Position numbers and translations under genes: made by a program
The notes under the pieces: model-generated
The model's input: the letters and a program-made list of their open reading frames with translations, nothing else
What the model was told of the DNA's origin: nothing
Database searches by the model: none
Shown: positions 9,705 to 18,376 of the stretch, piece by piece
Layout: every line of letters starts with the position of its first letter
How positions within the stretch are numbered: the stretch's first letter is position 1
Source of the DNA: UBA7455 sp026713185
GTDB lineage: Bacteria; Pseudomonadota; Gammaproteobacteria; Pseudomonadales; Azotimanducaceae
Length of the DNA stretch: 64,000 nt
Direction: 5' to 3'
NCBI GenBank assembly: GCA_963665785.1
Contig: OY762456.1
Location: forward strand, 1,860,001 to 1,924,000

Positions 9705-11165
9705 ATGTTACTACTGACACTTCTTGTCCTGGTTTTGCCACAACCTGGCTGGACTCAGAATGTTGACCCATCCCCGGACTCCAAACCCAACATTCTGATC
9801 ATCCTTGCCGATGATCTTCACTGGCGTGACCTTGGGATCACTGGGAACCCGGATGTCTACTCACCAAACATCGATCAACTGGCTCGGGACGGCATGCGGC
9901 TCAACGGTTTCTTTGCCTCCTCCGCCGTGTGTTCGCCGCTGCGGCATGCACTTTATACCGGATTGTATCCGGTACGCAGCGGGGCCTATCCCAATCACAC
10001 CATGGTCTATCCTGAAACGCGCAGTGTATTTCATCACCTCAAAGATCTTGGTTATCGGGTTGGTCTCCTCGGCAAGACGCACATCAGTCCGGCGGTTGCT
10101 TTTCCTTTTAAAAATGTTTCGTCCAGGGCTAACGAAATCGACAAGGCAGCAGCCTTCATTAATCAGGACGAGCAGCAACCCTGGTTCATGGTGTTTGCCT
10201 CCAACGAACCCCACGCACCTTGGCGCAGTGGACCACGGGAACGTTACGATGCGGATAAACTGACCCTGCCATCCTGGCTTCACGACAACCAGGTTACCCG
10301 CAACGCGTTAGCAGACTATTATGCCGAGATTAGCGCTCTGGATGAGCAAGTTGGCAGGTTGCTCAAATTCATCGAAGAGGCGGGTCAGCACTCCAAGACC
10401 ATGGTTTGGTTCTTCAGTGAACAGGGCAGTCAGTTTCCCTACGGCGGCAAGTGGAGTCTTTATGACAATGGCATTCGTGTGGCTGGTTTTGTTCGTTGGC
10501 CCGGCCACATCCCGTCTGACAGCTCAGACGATGCGTTGCTTCAATACATTGATGTTGTCCCCACCTTAGTGGAGATTGCCGGTGGAAATCCGTTGGCATC
10601 GGACACTGGGCGCGCCGGCGCGCCGGACGGAAAACGCGGGTTCGACGGGCATAGCTTTCTACCTGTGTTGAAAGGAGATTGGAGCGTGCATCGACAATAC
10701 GTCTTTGCGCAGCATACTACGGTAGGCGTATTCGGTTACCGCGAACCCTATCCCAGCCGCGCGGTACGGGACGAACGCTACAAACTGATCCGCAATCTGG
10801 CTTCCGAAAACGAATTCTGGATAAATGGGATTCATGACCACGCGGTTTATAAGTCCTGGCAAGAGGATGCTGCAAACGATCCCAGGCTGGCGCGACGCGT
10901 CGAGTTTTTATCCCATCGACCGGCATTGGAGTTGTATGATCTCAAGAACGATCCTTTTGAGCAGCACAATCTGGTTGGCCAAATCGAATATCGGAAAATC
11001 GAATCTCGACTGGGGAAGGCGTTGGATGACTGGATGCAGCAGCAGGGTGACCTGGGCCTCGAAACAGAACTGAAGGCCAAATCGCGTCAGCCCCCGAGCC
11101 TGGAAAAAACAATAGAACTAAAGAGGCGTACTGGCAATTTAACCTTCAATCATGGGTCTGAGTAA
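9705..11165 (+). CDS. Sulfatase (type I, formylglycine-dependent), exported
   Basis: A 486-residue sulfatase when started at the ATG at 9705. That start gives a clean signal peptide (LLLTLLVLVLPQPGWTQ); the longer in-frame version begins with PIN-toxin codons and would bury it. Metal-binding Asp residues sit in IILADDLHWRD (about 36-37), and the FGly nucleophile is Cys76 in CSPLR (CxPxR pattern). GLLGKTH at about residue 120 is also typical. It should hydrolyse sulfate esters in the periplasm. A sulfatase-maturating enzyme is not in the window. No ribosome site of its own is obvious, so translation may depend on the upstream antitoxin/PIN start. Confidence 0.87.
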   Translation: MLLLTLLVLVLPQPGWTQNVDPSPDSKPNILIILADDLHWRDLGITGNPDVYSPNIDQLARDGMRLNGFFASSAVCSPLRHALYTGLYPVRSGAYPNHTMVYPETRSVFHHLKDLGYRVGLLGKTHISPAVAFPFKNVSSRANEIDKAAAFINQDEQQPWFMVFASNEPHAPWRSGPRERYDADKLTLPSWLHDNQVTRNALADYYAEISALDEQVGRLLKFIEEAGQHSKTMVWFFSEQGSQFPYGGKWSLYDNGIRVAGFVRWPGHIPSDSSDDALLQYIDVVPTLVEIAGGNPLASDTGRAGAPDGKRGFDGHSFLPVLKGDWSVHRQYVFAQHTTVGVFGYREPYPSRAVRDERYKLIRNLASENEFWINGIHDHAVYKSWQEDAANDPRLARRVEFLSHRPALELYDLKNDPFEQHNLVGQIEYRKIESRLGKALDDWMQQQGDLGLETELKAKSRQPPSLEKTIELKRRTGNLTFNHGSE

Positions 11166-11269
11166 TTTTTATTAGACTTTTATCCTAAACTTGTACCAAC
11201 ACTTGAGCCAGGACCTCTTTCACCCATACAATTTTACCGAACGCGATTATCCTGGCTCGGATCTACACG

Positions 11270-11292
11270 GTTTATATTGAATCGGTATAAAC
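11270..11292. terminator. Hairpin between convergent genes
   Basis: Inverted arms GTTTATA/TATAAAC flank a 9-nt loop between the converging sulfatase and PhyH-like genes. There is no T-run, so the terminator role is only suggested by position. Confidence 0.3.
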
Positions 11293-11297
11293 AAGTC

Positions 11298-12188
11298 CTA
11301 TTCATATGGCGACATATCCATGCCAGGATAACGCGCACTAACGCCTTCGCGTGTTTCATCGGTCCAATAGGAATGACCCGGGGGAGGGAATCCTAATGCG
11401 GTCCTCTCCTCTGGCGTCGCTGCTTCTATCCACGTACGAAATGCCGGTCGGATTGCCTCAACAGACCAGCCGACTATACCCATCCACTTCCACGCCGCTG
11501 GTGCGTAGGTAATGAAATGTACGATTCGGCCCGCCTCCTTTAAAAAAGGTGTCCCCCTGTGGAAGGTCCGCATGCTGTAGGCGAACAGCGAGCCTGCGGG
11601 CACGGTGATCTTTACTTCGTTGTCATACAACTCGGGTCTTTCCTCTCGAGTGTAGTGGGATGGCCAGCGAAGTGACTCGGGGTAATGCCTCTGGGAGCAG
11701 ACTGCTGTAGGCGCATGATCCAGATCAACATCAGTGTAATAGACAATGAACGCAGTCTGAGCATACTCGGGTAGATCCGGAGGGTATGCGAGGGTGTGGT
11801 TACCGTAGTCGCAATGGAAAGCCTGGTCAGTATCCCGGGGATGTCCTTTGCACTTCACATTTAGATTTGATTGTTCACAGAAAACCTCATTACCACCGGC
11901 CATATCTGAGGCAAACTGGCGTAGTTCCGGGTGCAATCCGACATGATTGAGGCTTGGACCTTTGAATGGGAATCGGGTTACACCGCGACCAGGGACAAAG
12001 TTAAACTGGCCCCCATCGGGTTTTGGGCGTGATGGATCTTCACAATATTCGACCCATTGAGGGGATTCGACCCGAAGATCGTCTTTGACCTTCTTCATTT
12101 CCTGTGGTGTGAGGAAGTTGCGAACGATCACGTAACCGTGTTCGCGGTAGTGGTCAATGTGATCGGGGGTGATGCGGGATTGTCCCAT
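11298..12188 (-). CDS. Phytanoyl-CoA dioxygenase (PhyH)-family protein
   Basis: A 296-residue Fe(II)/2-oxoglutarate-dependent oxygenase-like protein. The start at 12188 (MGQSRITPDHIDHYREHGYVIV) gives the normal PhyH N-terminus; the frame is open 27 codons further up, but that part looks non-coding. The iron facial triad is visible as His125-x-Asp127 (FHCDYGNH) and distal His210 (TFHRGTP), with the following Arg211 able to hold 2-oxoglutarate. It would hydroxylate a small organic or acyl substrate, which cannot be specified. It lies between two oppositely oriented sulfatases. Confidence 0.85.
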   Translation of the reverse strand: MGQSRITPDHIDHYREHGYVIVRNFLTPQEMKKVKDDLRVESPQWVEYCEDPSRPKPDGGQFNFVPGRGVTRFPFKGPSLNHVGLHPELRQFASDMAGGNEVFCEQSNLNVKCKGHPRDTDQAFHCDYGNHTLAYPPDLPEYAQTAFIVYYTDVDLDHAPTAVCSQRHYPESLRWPSHYTREERPELYDNEVKITVPAGSLFAYSMRTFHRGTPFLKEAGRIVHFITYAPAAWKWMGIVGWSVEAIRPAFRTWIEAATPEERTALGFPPPGHSYWTDETREGVSARYPGMDMSPYE

Positions 12189-12204
12189 ATTCCAATTACT
12201 GCGG

Positions 12205-12441
12205 TTATTTATAGAATGGACTGTAGCAAAGTATACGCATCGTATTCTCGTTGGTACAGGGGGTAACACCTACCCCACGATTACATATTCCGTTGAAATT
12301 CCTCTTGGAGAGTTCCTGAATTTCAAGATTTATAGCACCCCGGTAGACATTTCCCGGGTAGTCGCTGTCGACGCAGGGAGAGCAGGTTTGCATTGCCGCA
12401 GCAGGCTTGGTGATGGCCAGTACTACGATGAGGTTTTTCAT
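12205..12441 (-). CDS. Small hypothetical protein coupled to sulfatase (uncertain)
   Basis: A 78-codon frame whose ATG begins one base after the stop of the upstream sulfatase (TAATATG), a spacing typical of translational coupling. The N-terminus MKNLIVVLAITKPAAA could be a short signal peptide, followed by a CxxC pair (TCSPC) and several further Cys. I recognise no family. It could equally be chance reading of the region between the sulfatase and the PhyH gene. Confidence 0.3.
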   Translation of the reverse strand: MKNLIVVLAITKPAAAMQTCSPCVDSDYPGNVYRGAINLEIQELSKRNFNGICNRGVGVTPCTNENTMRILCYSPFYK

Positions 12442-12442
12442 A

Positions 12443-13960
12443 TTATTCTTTAAGAAACTCGGGACTCTTCAACATATCTGCCGTAAAGCGATCGGTAATT
12501 TCCTGCATCGCCGCGGCAGATCTGGGATACTGTCCTTTATCGTCAGTGTCAGCTATCCAATACAGTAAAGCCTTACGCATTTTGGTTAGCTGTTCTTTAT
12601 ATGCAGGATCAGCGGCCAGATTGTTCACTTCATCGGGATCATTCTTGAGATCATAAAGTTCCTCGGCAACCCGCTTGTCATAGGGCGCCATCTGAGCGCC
12701 TTCAAGCTCGCCTGCTTCTGCCATAAGGCGCATGGCCATAAAACTGGTGGTCTTGCCGTCCGGGTCTCGCATTAAAGAGACCATTTCATAAGAACCCCAG
12801 TTAAATAGCGGTCGGTCCAGCATAAAGTTTCTGATGTAGTGAAACCGATTGCCCATCACAGAACGCGTCCTGTCGATCACGTTGCCCCACCGGTCTGCAG
12901 ATGAATAGATGTACTCCCGGTGGAAGTCCTCAGCAAAAACATCTTTTGCATCCATGAATTCGGGAACCTCGATACCGGCAAGCCCTAATGTCGTGGCGGC
13001 AATATCCATCAGGTTTACCAGGTCTTCTCTTCTTCCCGGCTCAATGAGATCCATGCCGGGTGCTGCGATGATAAATGGCACATGCAGACCTTCTGCATAG
13101 GCGTATCCCTTACTTCTGGGCAGATCCGAGCCATGGTCACTGTACAGGATAAACACTGTGTTTCCCCACAGGCCCTCTTCTTTAAATTGCTGTATTAATT
13201 CCCCTACCCGATGGTCAGTCCGCAGGATGGAATTGTAGTGATTCGCAACGTGTTGTCGGACCTGAGGGATATCCGGATATTGCGCAGGTACCCTGACCTC
13301 TGCGGGATCTACTGGCACTATACCCAACGAACGCAGCTGCTTGTCTATCTCTGCCACGCCCTTGCCACCAGGGATCTTCATCTGCCCGAAAAAAGGGCCG
13401 TTTTTAACGTCACGCCATGATCCGGTTCCACGCAGTCCTTTATAGTTTGGAATTTTGCCCCCATCATTCCCAGCTTCGACGTCACGACTACCGGGCGAAT
13501 AAGGGTGCGGTGGATTACCTATTGAATAAAGATCGCGCCGATCATAGGTAAAGTTATAGTCATCCTTGGAGGCGTTGTAGGTTTCATAGCCTGCCTTACG
13601 CATCAACTCCGGCAATGTGGTGATCTCCTCAGGCAGGTGGATCTGATATTCGGGAACCCGTCCGGAACGCATATCATGGGTTCCTGCCCGAATCGGATAT
13701 ACGCCTGTAATCATGGCAGATCGACTGGGCCCGCATACAGGGTTTGCCGCATAAACACGTTCAAAAGCAACACCCTCGCTCGCCAGAGCATCCAGATTGG
13801 GTGTACTGACTGTCTTGTCTCCATAAACACTGTACCAGGGAGATTGATCATCGATATCAATCCACAGAATATTCGGTCGATCAGAAAATGCGGACAGAGG
13901 CAGGGTAGCGAGAAGCGATGCCAATAACAGTGAGCGTATGGGAACCATTGAGCTGAACAT
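12443..13960 (-). CDS. Sulfatase (type I, formylglycine-dependent), exported
   Basis: A 505-residue exported sulfatase. The signal peptide is IRSLLLASLLATLPLSAFS. Metal ligands lie in ILWIDIDDQSPW (about 34-38), the FGly nucleophile is Cys76 in the classical CGPSR, and the YSDHGSD motif with the second metal site is near residue 275. It is closest in style to iduronate-2-sulfatase or N-sulfoglucosamine sulfohydrolase-like enzymes of polysaccharide degraders, but the substrate is not determinable. It is transcribed away from the repeat/operator region at 14.0-14.2 kb. Confidence 0.88.
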   Translation of the reverse strand: MFSSMVPIRSLLLASLLATLPLSAFSDRPNILWIDIDDQSPWYSVYGDKTVSTPNLDALASEGVAFERVYAANPVCGPSRSAMITGVYPIRAGTHDMRSGRVPEYQIHLPEEITTLPELMRKAGYETYNASKDDYNFTYDRRDLYSIGNPPHPYSPGSRDVEAGNDGGKIPNYKGLRGTGSWRDVKNGPFFGQMKIPGGKGVAEIDKQLRSLGIVPVDPAEVRVPAQYPDIPQVRQHVANHYNSILRTDHRVGELIQQFKEEGLWGNTVFILYSDHGSDLPRSKGYAYAEGLHVPFIIAAPGMDLIEPGRREDLVNLMDIAATTLGLAGIEVPEFMDAKDVFAEDFHREYIYSSADRWGNVIDRTRSVMGNRFHYIRNFMLDRPLFNWGSYEMVSLMRDPDGKTTSFMAMRLMAEAGELEGAQMAPYDKRVAEELYDLKNDPDEVNNLAADPAYKEQLTKMRKALLYWIADTDDKGQYPRSAAAMQEITDRFTADMLKSPEFLKE

Positions 13961-14039
13961 TCAGCTCTCCTTATGGGTTTGTTGCTGATGCGCTAATAGT
14001 GAATGATCCATGCAGTTAATTGCAAGAGTGAACCCAACA

Positions 14040-14125
14040 GGATAAATGGGGTCAGGTCCAATAAGGATAAATGGGGTCAGGTCCAATAAAAATGAAATAA
14101 GGATAAATGGGGTCAGGTCCAATAA
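14040..14125. repeat. Three direct copies of a 25-bp GGGGTCAGGTCC repeat
   Basis: Units at 14040-14064, 14065-14089 and 14101-14125 share the same 25 bases, built on the core AAATGGGGTCAGGTCCAATAA. The first two are exactly head to tail and the third follows 11 bases later. Motifs with this GGGGTCAGGTC core are common around REP/RAYT-type elements in gammaproteobacteria; no transposase is present here. Confidence 0.9.
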
Positions 14126-14157
14126 AAATGAAAAGGGGGATAATTGGACCTGACCCC
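14109..14157. repeat. 14-bp inverted repeat formed by third copy and an inverted copy
   Basis: GGGGTCAGGTCCAA at 14109-14122 is exactly inverted at 14144-14157 (TTGGACCTGACCCC). A 14-bp perfect hairpin with a 21-nt loop is possible. It overlaps a competing terminator-like hairpin. Confidence 0.85.
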
Positions 14158-14162
14158 TTTTT
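14131..14162 (+). terminator. Terminator-like hairpin with T-run
   Basis: AAAAGGGG (14131-14138) pairs with CCCCTTTT (14154-14161), and a T-run continues to 14162. It lies upstream of the PEP-synthase-like gene and could block read-through into it. It excludes the larger 14-bp hairpin, so the two structures are alternatives. Confidence 0.4.
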
Positions 14163-14183
14163 AAAAAATGTTGCTTGCATTTA

Positions 14184-14201
14184 AATGAATGATCATTCAT
14201 T
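14184..14201. promoter_or_regulatory. Palindromic operator upstream of PEP-synthase-like gene
   Basis: AATGAATGATCATTCATT is a perfect 18-bp palindrome 60 bp before the proposed start. Its core TGAATGATCATT recurs in the promoter of the TetR gene at 17742, which suggests that regulator binds both. Confidence 0.65.
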
Positions 14202-14260
14202 ATTCGCCTTCACTGCATTAGCGGATGAGAGCCGCTATCTGGTTAAGAGGAGCAATTGAA

Positions 14261-17107
14261 TTGAATACCAATACAGACCCATCGAGGGTATATACCACAC
14301 CACTTTCTACAAAAAACGACGCGCTTGAAGTCGTCGGTGGTAAGGGCCGGTCCCTTGCCAAAATGGCCAATGCCGGTTTTCACGTACCTGGCGGTTTTCT
14401 GGTTACAACTGCCGCCTATCGCGGGTTTGTTGCTGACAACAACCTGCAGGACCAGATTTTAGTACACGCCAAACCCGCGGTGGTGGAGGGTAGGGCGTCT
14501 TTCGAGCAGTCTTCCGCAAATATACAAACGCTATTTGCTGACATTGACCTGGCAGCAGAAATTACGACTGAAATCAGACAGGCCTACGAGGCGCTGGATG
14601 GTCAACCACCGGTGGCGGTTCGTTCATCCGCAAATGCAGAAGATCTGCCTGGCCTGTCATTTGCCGGTCAGCAGGAGACCTATCTCAACGTAACAGGCGC
14701 CGATGCGGTTGTCGCGGCTGTGAAAAACTGTTGGGCTTCGTTGTGGACGGCGCAAGCGATCAGCTATCGGCATCAGAACGGTATCGATCAGGATTCGGTC
14801 GCGATGGCTGTTGTCGTCCAGATCATGGTGCCTTCAGAGGTTTCCGGCATTCTGTTTACCGCTAACCCGGCCACAGGGGAGCGTAATGAAATCATCATCA
14901 ACGCCAGCTTTGGTCTCGGCGAGGCGGTAGTCAGTGGTCAGGTAACGCCTGACACCTATATCGTCGACAAGGCCAATAAAACCGTCAAGGAAACCATGAT
15001 TGGTCCGAAAGAGCAGAAGATCATCTCTGACGGTGAGCAGGGTGTGAGAATGGAGGATGTATCGGCATCAGAACGGGATCAATCCTCATTGTCCGGTGAC
15101 ATGCTGACCGATTTGATTGAGACTGTGCTGAAGATCGAAGCGCTGTACGACGGGTTGCCACAGGATATCGAATGGGCCTTTTCGAAGGGTAAGCTGCATC
15201 TGCTGCAATCACGTCCAATTACCAATCTCCCGGTTCAGCCGATCGATGTTGAGTGGATACCGACACCACCGGCTAAAACCCTGGTTCGCCGACAGATTGT
15301 CGAAAACATGCCGGATCCCGTTTGTCCGTTGTTTGAACAGCTCTATCTGACAGAGGGGCTGGAGATACCTCGTAAAGACAATAGCCCCATGGTGGGCGGC
15401 GGTCCGGTATTCGTCACCATGAACGGCTTTGCCTACCAGCGGGCGGACTGGTTGCAGCTGCAACCGAAGAAGGACCAGGAATCCAGGGAGGTGACCGAAG
15501 AGGATCTCGAAGCGCAGGAGGCAGCCCTTGCCAAGCAGGCGGAAGTTGCCATCAAGGCACAACTGCAACAGCAGTCGGTAGCAGAGCACGAAGAACACGA
15601 TATGGCGAAGATGGTTGCGGATCTTTCTGAGGAAGATCGCAAGGCTTTCCACGAGTTTGCAGCATCGCAGAACATCGATGATCTGGCTCACCAGGTCACC
15701 ATGCCAAAGACCGAAACCTCGGTGTTTATGTTCGCCAGCAAGACTGCCTTCAATGATCGGCAACTGGCCGAATGGCACAACGAGACGATGCCGCGGCTGA
15801 GAGGTACTGGTGAAAAATGGGCGAGACTGGATGTTGCGACGGCCAGCGATGAAGAACTGCTCGCCGGTATCACTGAAATGGCTCACGAAGAGGGAAACTA
15901 CTGGTCGAGCAATGCCAGTCACACGTTCGGCGTGGCGAAGTCCACAGACTCCCATCTGCAGGATTTTCTGGCATACCATCTGCCTGATCACAACTACATC
16001 AGTGGTCAATTTCTCTCCGGAATCGAATCAAAAACCATGCAGGCAAACCGGGATCTCTTTGAGATTGCCAAACTGGTTCGCGCCCACGAAGAACTGACCT
16101 ACCTGGTCATCGTGACGCCAGCTCAATTCCTCATGGATACGTTGCGTGCGCATGCGGATGCAACCGCTGTATTGGCAGGTATCGATCAATACCTCGAGAC
16201 CTACGGACATCAGGGCTACAGTATGGATTTTGTGGAGCCAACCCAGATGGAAGATCCTTCCGCTCTGTTTGCGACGATCAAGGCCATGGTGGGAGACCCG
16301 GATTACGATCCCAAGAACCAGGAGATCAAAGCGAAGGCCATCCGGGAACAGAAGTTTGCCGAGGTGTCGGAACTCTTGACCGGCATCGAATACTGGCAGT
16401 TCCGTTACCGGTGGTGGCTGGGTCGCAAGTACAACTACATTCGCGAGGAGGTGGCCTTCTACTTCGGCTATACCTGGAAGGTGCTGCGCCCGATGGCGGC
16501 AGAACTGGGTCGTCGAATGGTCGAAGCCGGGACGTTTCTGACGCCGGAAGACACTTACTTCCTGGTCACCGATGAGCTGGATCAGGCGATTGCAGCGCGC
16601 AAATCCGGCAAAGCGTTACCTGAGCTGGGCAGGCTGGCGTCAGAACGCCGCGAGCTCCGGGAGGCGAGGAAACGTCACCATCCACCGGGAACGGTGCCTG
16701 ACGAAGCCAGCAATGTACCGGGCATCAAGTTCAAGGAAACTCAGATCAGGAACGATGAAAACAGCGACGTCATGCGTGGTTTTGCCGTCAGTTCCGGACG
16801 CATCACTGCCCCGGCCAGTGTGATCCTTGGCCCCACGGAGTTCGACAAGATGGCGCCGGGTTCGATTCTGGTATCACCGCTGACGACGCCCGCATGGACG
16901 CAGCTCTTCGCCCATGCTGTGGGCCTCGTCACTGACATGGGCAGCATCCTCGCGCATGGCTCGATTGTTGCCAGAGAGTACGGCATCCCTGCCGTGCTGG
17001 GTGTCGGTAACGGGACCAAACGCATTGAACATGGTCAGATGATCACAATTGATGGCGATGCCGGTACAGTCGAGATTCACGAGCAGATCGAAGAATCGGC
17101 AGCATGA
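14261..17107 (+). CDS. PEP synthase / pyruvate-phosphate dikinase-like phosphotransferase
   Basis: A protein of about 948 residues with the two-domain layout of PEP synthase and rifampicin phosphotransferase. The N-terminal ATP-grasp domain shows GGKGRSLAKMANAGFHVPGGF, AVRSSANAEDLPGLSFAGQQETYLNV and GLGEAVVSGQVTPDTY, then LLQSRPI. The C-terminal swivelling domain carries the phosphohistidine motif GSILAHGSIVAREYGIPAV (His near 899). The TTG at 14261 is preferred because AAGAGGAG lies 8 bases upstream; an ATG at 14225 is also in frame. A long middle segment differs from housekeeping PpsA, so it probably phosphorylates a special substrate. A TetR-type operator lies upstream. Confidence 0.8.
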   Translation: MNTNTDPSRVYTTPLSTKNDALEVVGGKGRSLAKMANAGFHVPGGFLVTTAAYRGFVADNNLQDQILVHAKPAVVEGRASFEQSSANIQTLFADIDLAAEITTEIRQAYEALDGQPPVAVRSSANAEDLPGLSFAGQQETYLNVTGADAVVAAVKNCWASLWTAQAISYRHQNGIDQDSVAMAVVVQIMVPSEVSGILFTANPATGERNEIIINASFGLGEAVVSGQVTPDTYIVDKANKTVKETMIGPKEQKIISDGEQGVRMEDVSASERDQSSLSGDMLTDLIETVLKIEALYDGLPQDIEWAFSKGKLHLLQSRPITNLPVQPIDVEWIPTPPAKTLVRRQIVENMPDPVCPLFEQLYLTEGLEIPRKDNSPMVGGGPVFVTMNGFAYQRADWLQLQPKKDQESREVTEEDLEAQEAALAKQAEVAIKAQLQQQSVAEHEEHDMAKMVADLSEEDRKAFHEFAASQNIDDLAHQVTMPKTETSVFMFASKTAFNDRQLAEWHNETMPRLRGTGEKWARLDVATASDEELLAGITEMAHEEGNYWSSNASHTFGVAKSTDSHLQDFLAYHLPDHNYISGQFLSGIESKTMQANRDLFEIAKLVRAHEELTYLVIVTPAQFLMDTLRAHADATAVLAGIDQYLETYGHQGYSMDFVEPTQMEDPSALFATIKAMVGDPDYDPKNQEIKAKAIREQKFAEVSELLTGIEYWQFRYRWWLGRKYNYIREEVAFYFGYTWKVLRPMAAELGRRMVEAGTFLTPEDTYFLVTDELDQAIAARKSGKALPELGRLASERRELREARKRHHPPGTVPDEASNVPGIKFKETQIRNDENSDVMRGFAVSSGRITAPASVILGPTEFDKMAPGSILVSPLTTPAWTQLFAHAVGLVTDMGSILAHGSIVAREYGIPAVLGVGNGTKRIEHGQMITIDGDAGTVEIHEQIEESAA

Positions 17108-17165
17108 TCGGTCTCCTGAATTTTCGTCGATTCACAGCTGGTCTGTAAACGCGTACGACCTCCCT

Positions 17166-17636
17166 TTACTTTTTGCTTCGGGAAGTAATCATTGTTAACA
17201 GAGTAAGCATTTCAGCCGGGTCCATCCGTCCAATGGGCGAATTGCTGTATGTGGACATTGCAACTTTGCCACCTCGAATCAAGAATTCACTGGGTTGTAT
17301 AAACGCGCGTCGTTCGTCCCACCAGGCGCCCAGTAGATCTGCCTGTTCGCGTGTCACGCCATAGGCGACAGGAAAACCAAGTGATTCCGCAACTTTCAGA
17401 GTTTGTTCCTTAGCATCAACGGCAGCGGCAAATATGCTGACACCCAGTTCTGCGAACGCGGCACGGCGCTCTTCATATCCAGCCAGAAGGCGGATGCAGT
17501 AGGGTCACCAGTGGCCACGATAGAACAACACAATCGCGGAGTTGGTGTCGATATCCCTGGGAAGTTCCAGGGTACCTCCGTCTGTCAGATTCAGTGTCAG
17601 GTTCGGGAAATCGTCACCAGTCGTTAACTTTTGCAT
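17166..17636 (-). CDS. Peroxiredoxin-like (AhpC/TSA, redoxin) selenoprotein (in-frame TGA = Sec44)
   Basis: Read from the ATG at 17636 (AGGAG ribosome site 6 bases before) to the stop at 17166, this is a 156-residue frame with one internal TGA at 17507-17505. The TGA is codon 44 in LFYRGHW-U-PYCIRLL, precisely the catalytic position of the AhpC/TSA-like motif YRGxWCPxC. Before it comes LPRDIDTNSAIVLF, and after it a normal thioredoxin-fold C-terminus (VSIFAAAVDAKEQTLKVAESLGFPVAYGV). Prx-like Sec proteins with this U-x-x-C are an established selenoprotein family. It is divergent from a TetR gene across a shared 105-bp promoter region. Naive annotation would report only a 63-residue fragment. 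Confidence 0.9.
17477..17495 (-). promoter_or_regulatory. Candidate bacterial SECIS hairpin of the Prx-like gene
   Basis: On the minus strand ATCC-GCC pairs with GGC-T-GGAT, a 7-bp stem with one bulged U and a 4-nt loop TTCT. It starts 9 nt after the TGA, and the loop begins 16 nt after it. The loop has no G, so it fits the consensus only in part. Confidence 0.5.
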
Positions 17637-17706
17637 CGATTACTCCTGTTGCGTAATAGTATGGAGGAACATGCGTTCACAGTGAAGCTATCACACGATT
17701 CTTCGC

Positions 17707-17735
17707 TTGACAATAAGTGAATGATCATTTATTTA
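17707..17735 (+). promoter_or_regulatory. Promoter with embedded operator of the TetR gene
   Basis: TTGACA (17707-17712) is followed by a 17-bp spacer and TATTTA (17730-17735). The spacer contains TGAATGATCATTTA, an imperfect palindrome matching the perfect one at 14184-14201. A repressor bound here would block its own promoter and could affect the divergent Prx-like gene. Confidence 0.6.
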
Positions 17736-17741
17736 TATGAC

Positions 17742-18335
17742 ATGAGATTACAGGATGAAAATAAGAAGGAAGCAATATTCGACGCTACGATCAAGCTGGT
17801 CAATGAAGTCGGATTCGCGGCGGCATCGGTTGCAAAAATAGCAAAAGAAGCAAATGTGTCGCCCGCTACGATTTACATCTATTTTAAAAACAAGGAAGAC
17901 CTCCTGATTTCAATCTTTTTAGAAATAAATAAGAAAAAAACTTCTGCCTCAATGAAAGGATTCGATGGATCATCTCCTCTCAAGGAATCATTTCGAAAGT
18001 TCTGGTATCTCTCTTTCAAGTTTATTTCACAGAACGAAGATCTCCTGCAGTACCACGACCAGTTCCTGAGTTCACCATACAGCGAACTTGTCGACGTCAC
18101 ACAGAGTGTGGATGGCTTTCAACCCTTCCTTTCCGCACTTGAATCCGGCGCTGCAGAAAAAATCATCAAAAAAGTAGATTTTAGTTTGCTTAAGGCCTTC
18201 GTTTTTCTCCCGCTCGGGACACTGGCCAATACCAGAACAAGTGGAAATTTCAAAATGACACAACAGAACATTGAAACTGCAATTGAAATGGCCTGGGATG
18301 CAATAAGGCTGGAGAGAAATGAGTTCCTGCCCTGA
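17742..18335 (+). CDS. TetR/AcrR-family transcriptional regulator
   Basis: A 197-residue one-component regulator. The N-terminal helix-turn-helix is typical (AIFDATIKLVNEVGFAAASV, then AKEANVSPATIYIYFKNKEDLL); the C-terminal ligand domain is diverged. The ATG at 17742 is chosen because the in-frame ATG at 17721 lies inside the operator and -10 region. Its operator is shared with the PEP-synthase-like gene 3.5 kb upstream, so it probably represses itself and that gene. The base composition is AT-richer than most neighbours. Confidence 0.88.
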   Translation: MRLQDENKKEAIFDATIKLVNEVGFAAASVAKIAKEANVSPATIYIYFKNKEDLLISIFLEINKKKTSASMKGFDGSSPLKESFRKFWYLSFKFISQNEDLLQYHDQFLSSPYSELVDVTQSVDGFQPFLSALESGAAEKIIKKVDFSLLKAFVFLPLGTLANTRTSGNFKMTQQNIETAIEMAWDAIRLERNEFLP

Positions 18336-18376
18336 AAGTCGACTTCCTACAGTTTTAGTTGTGACATCCGCGTATG

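Noticed and set aside
12169..12453. 94-codon plus-strand ORF
   Set aside because: Antisense to the PhyH start and the sulfatase end, with no similarity.
14040..14125. CRISPR array
   Set aside because: Units are 25 bp but the first two are directly adjacent with no spacer, and there are no cas genes.
15209..16009. 266-codon minus-strand ORF inside the PEP-synthase-like gene
   Set aside because: Antisense shadow of a well-conserved coding region.
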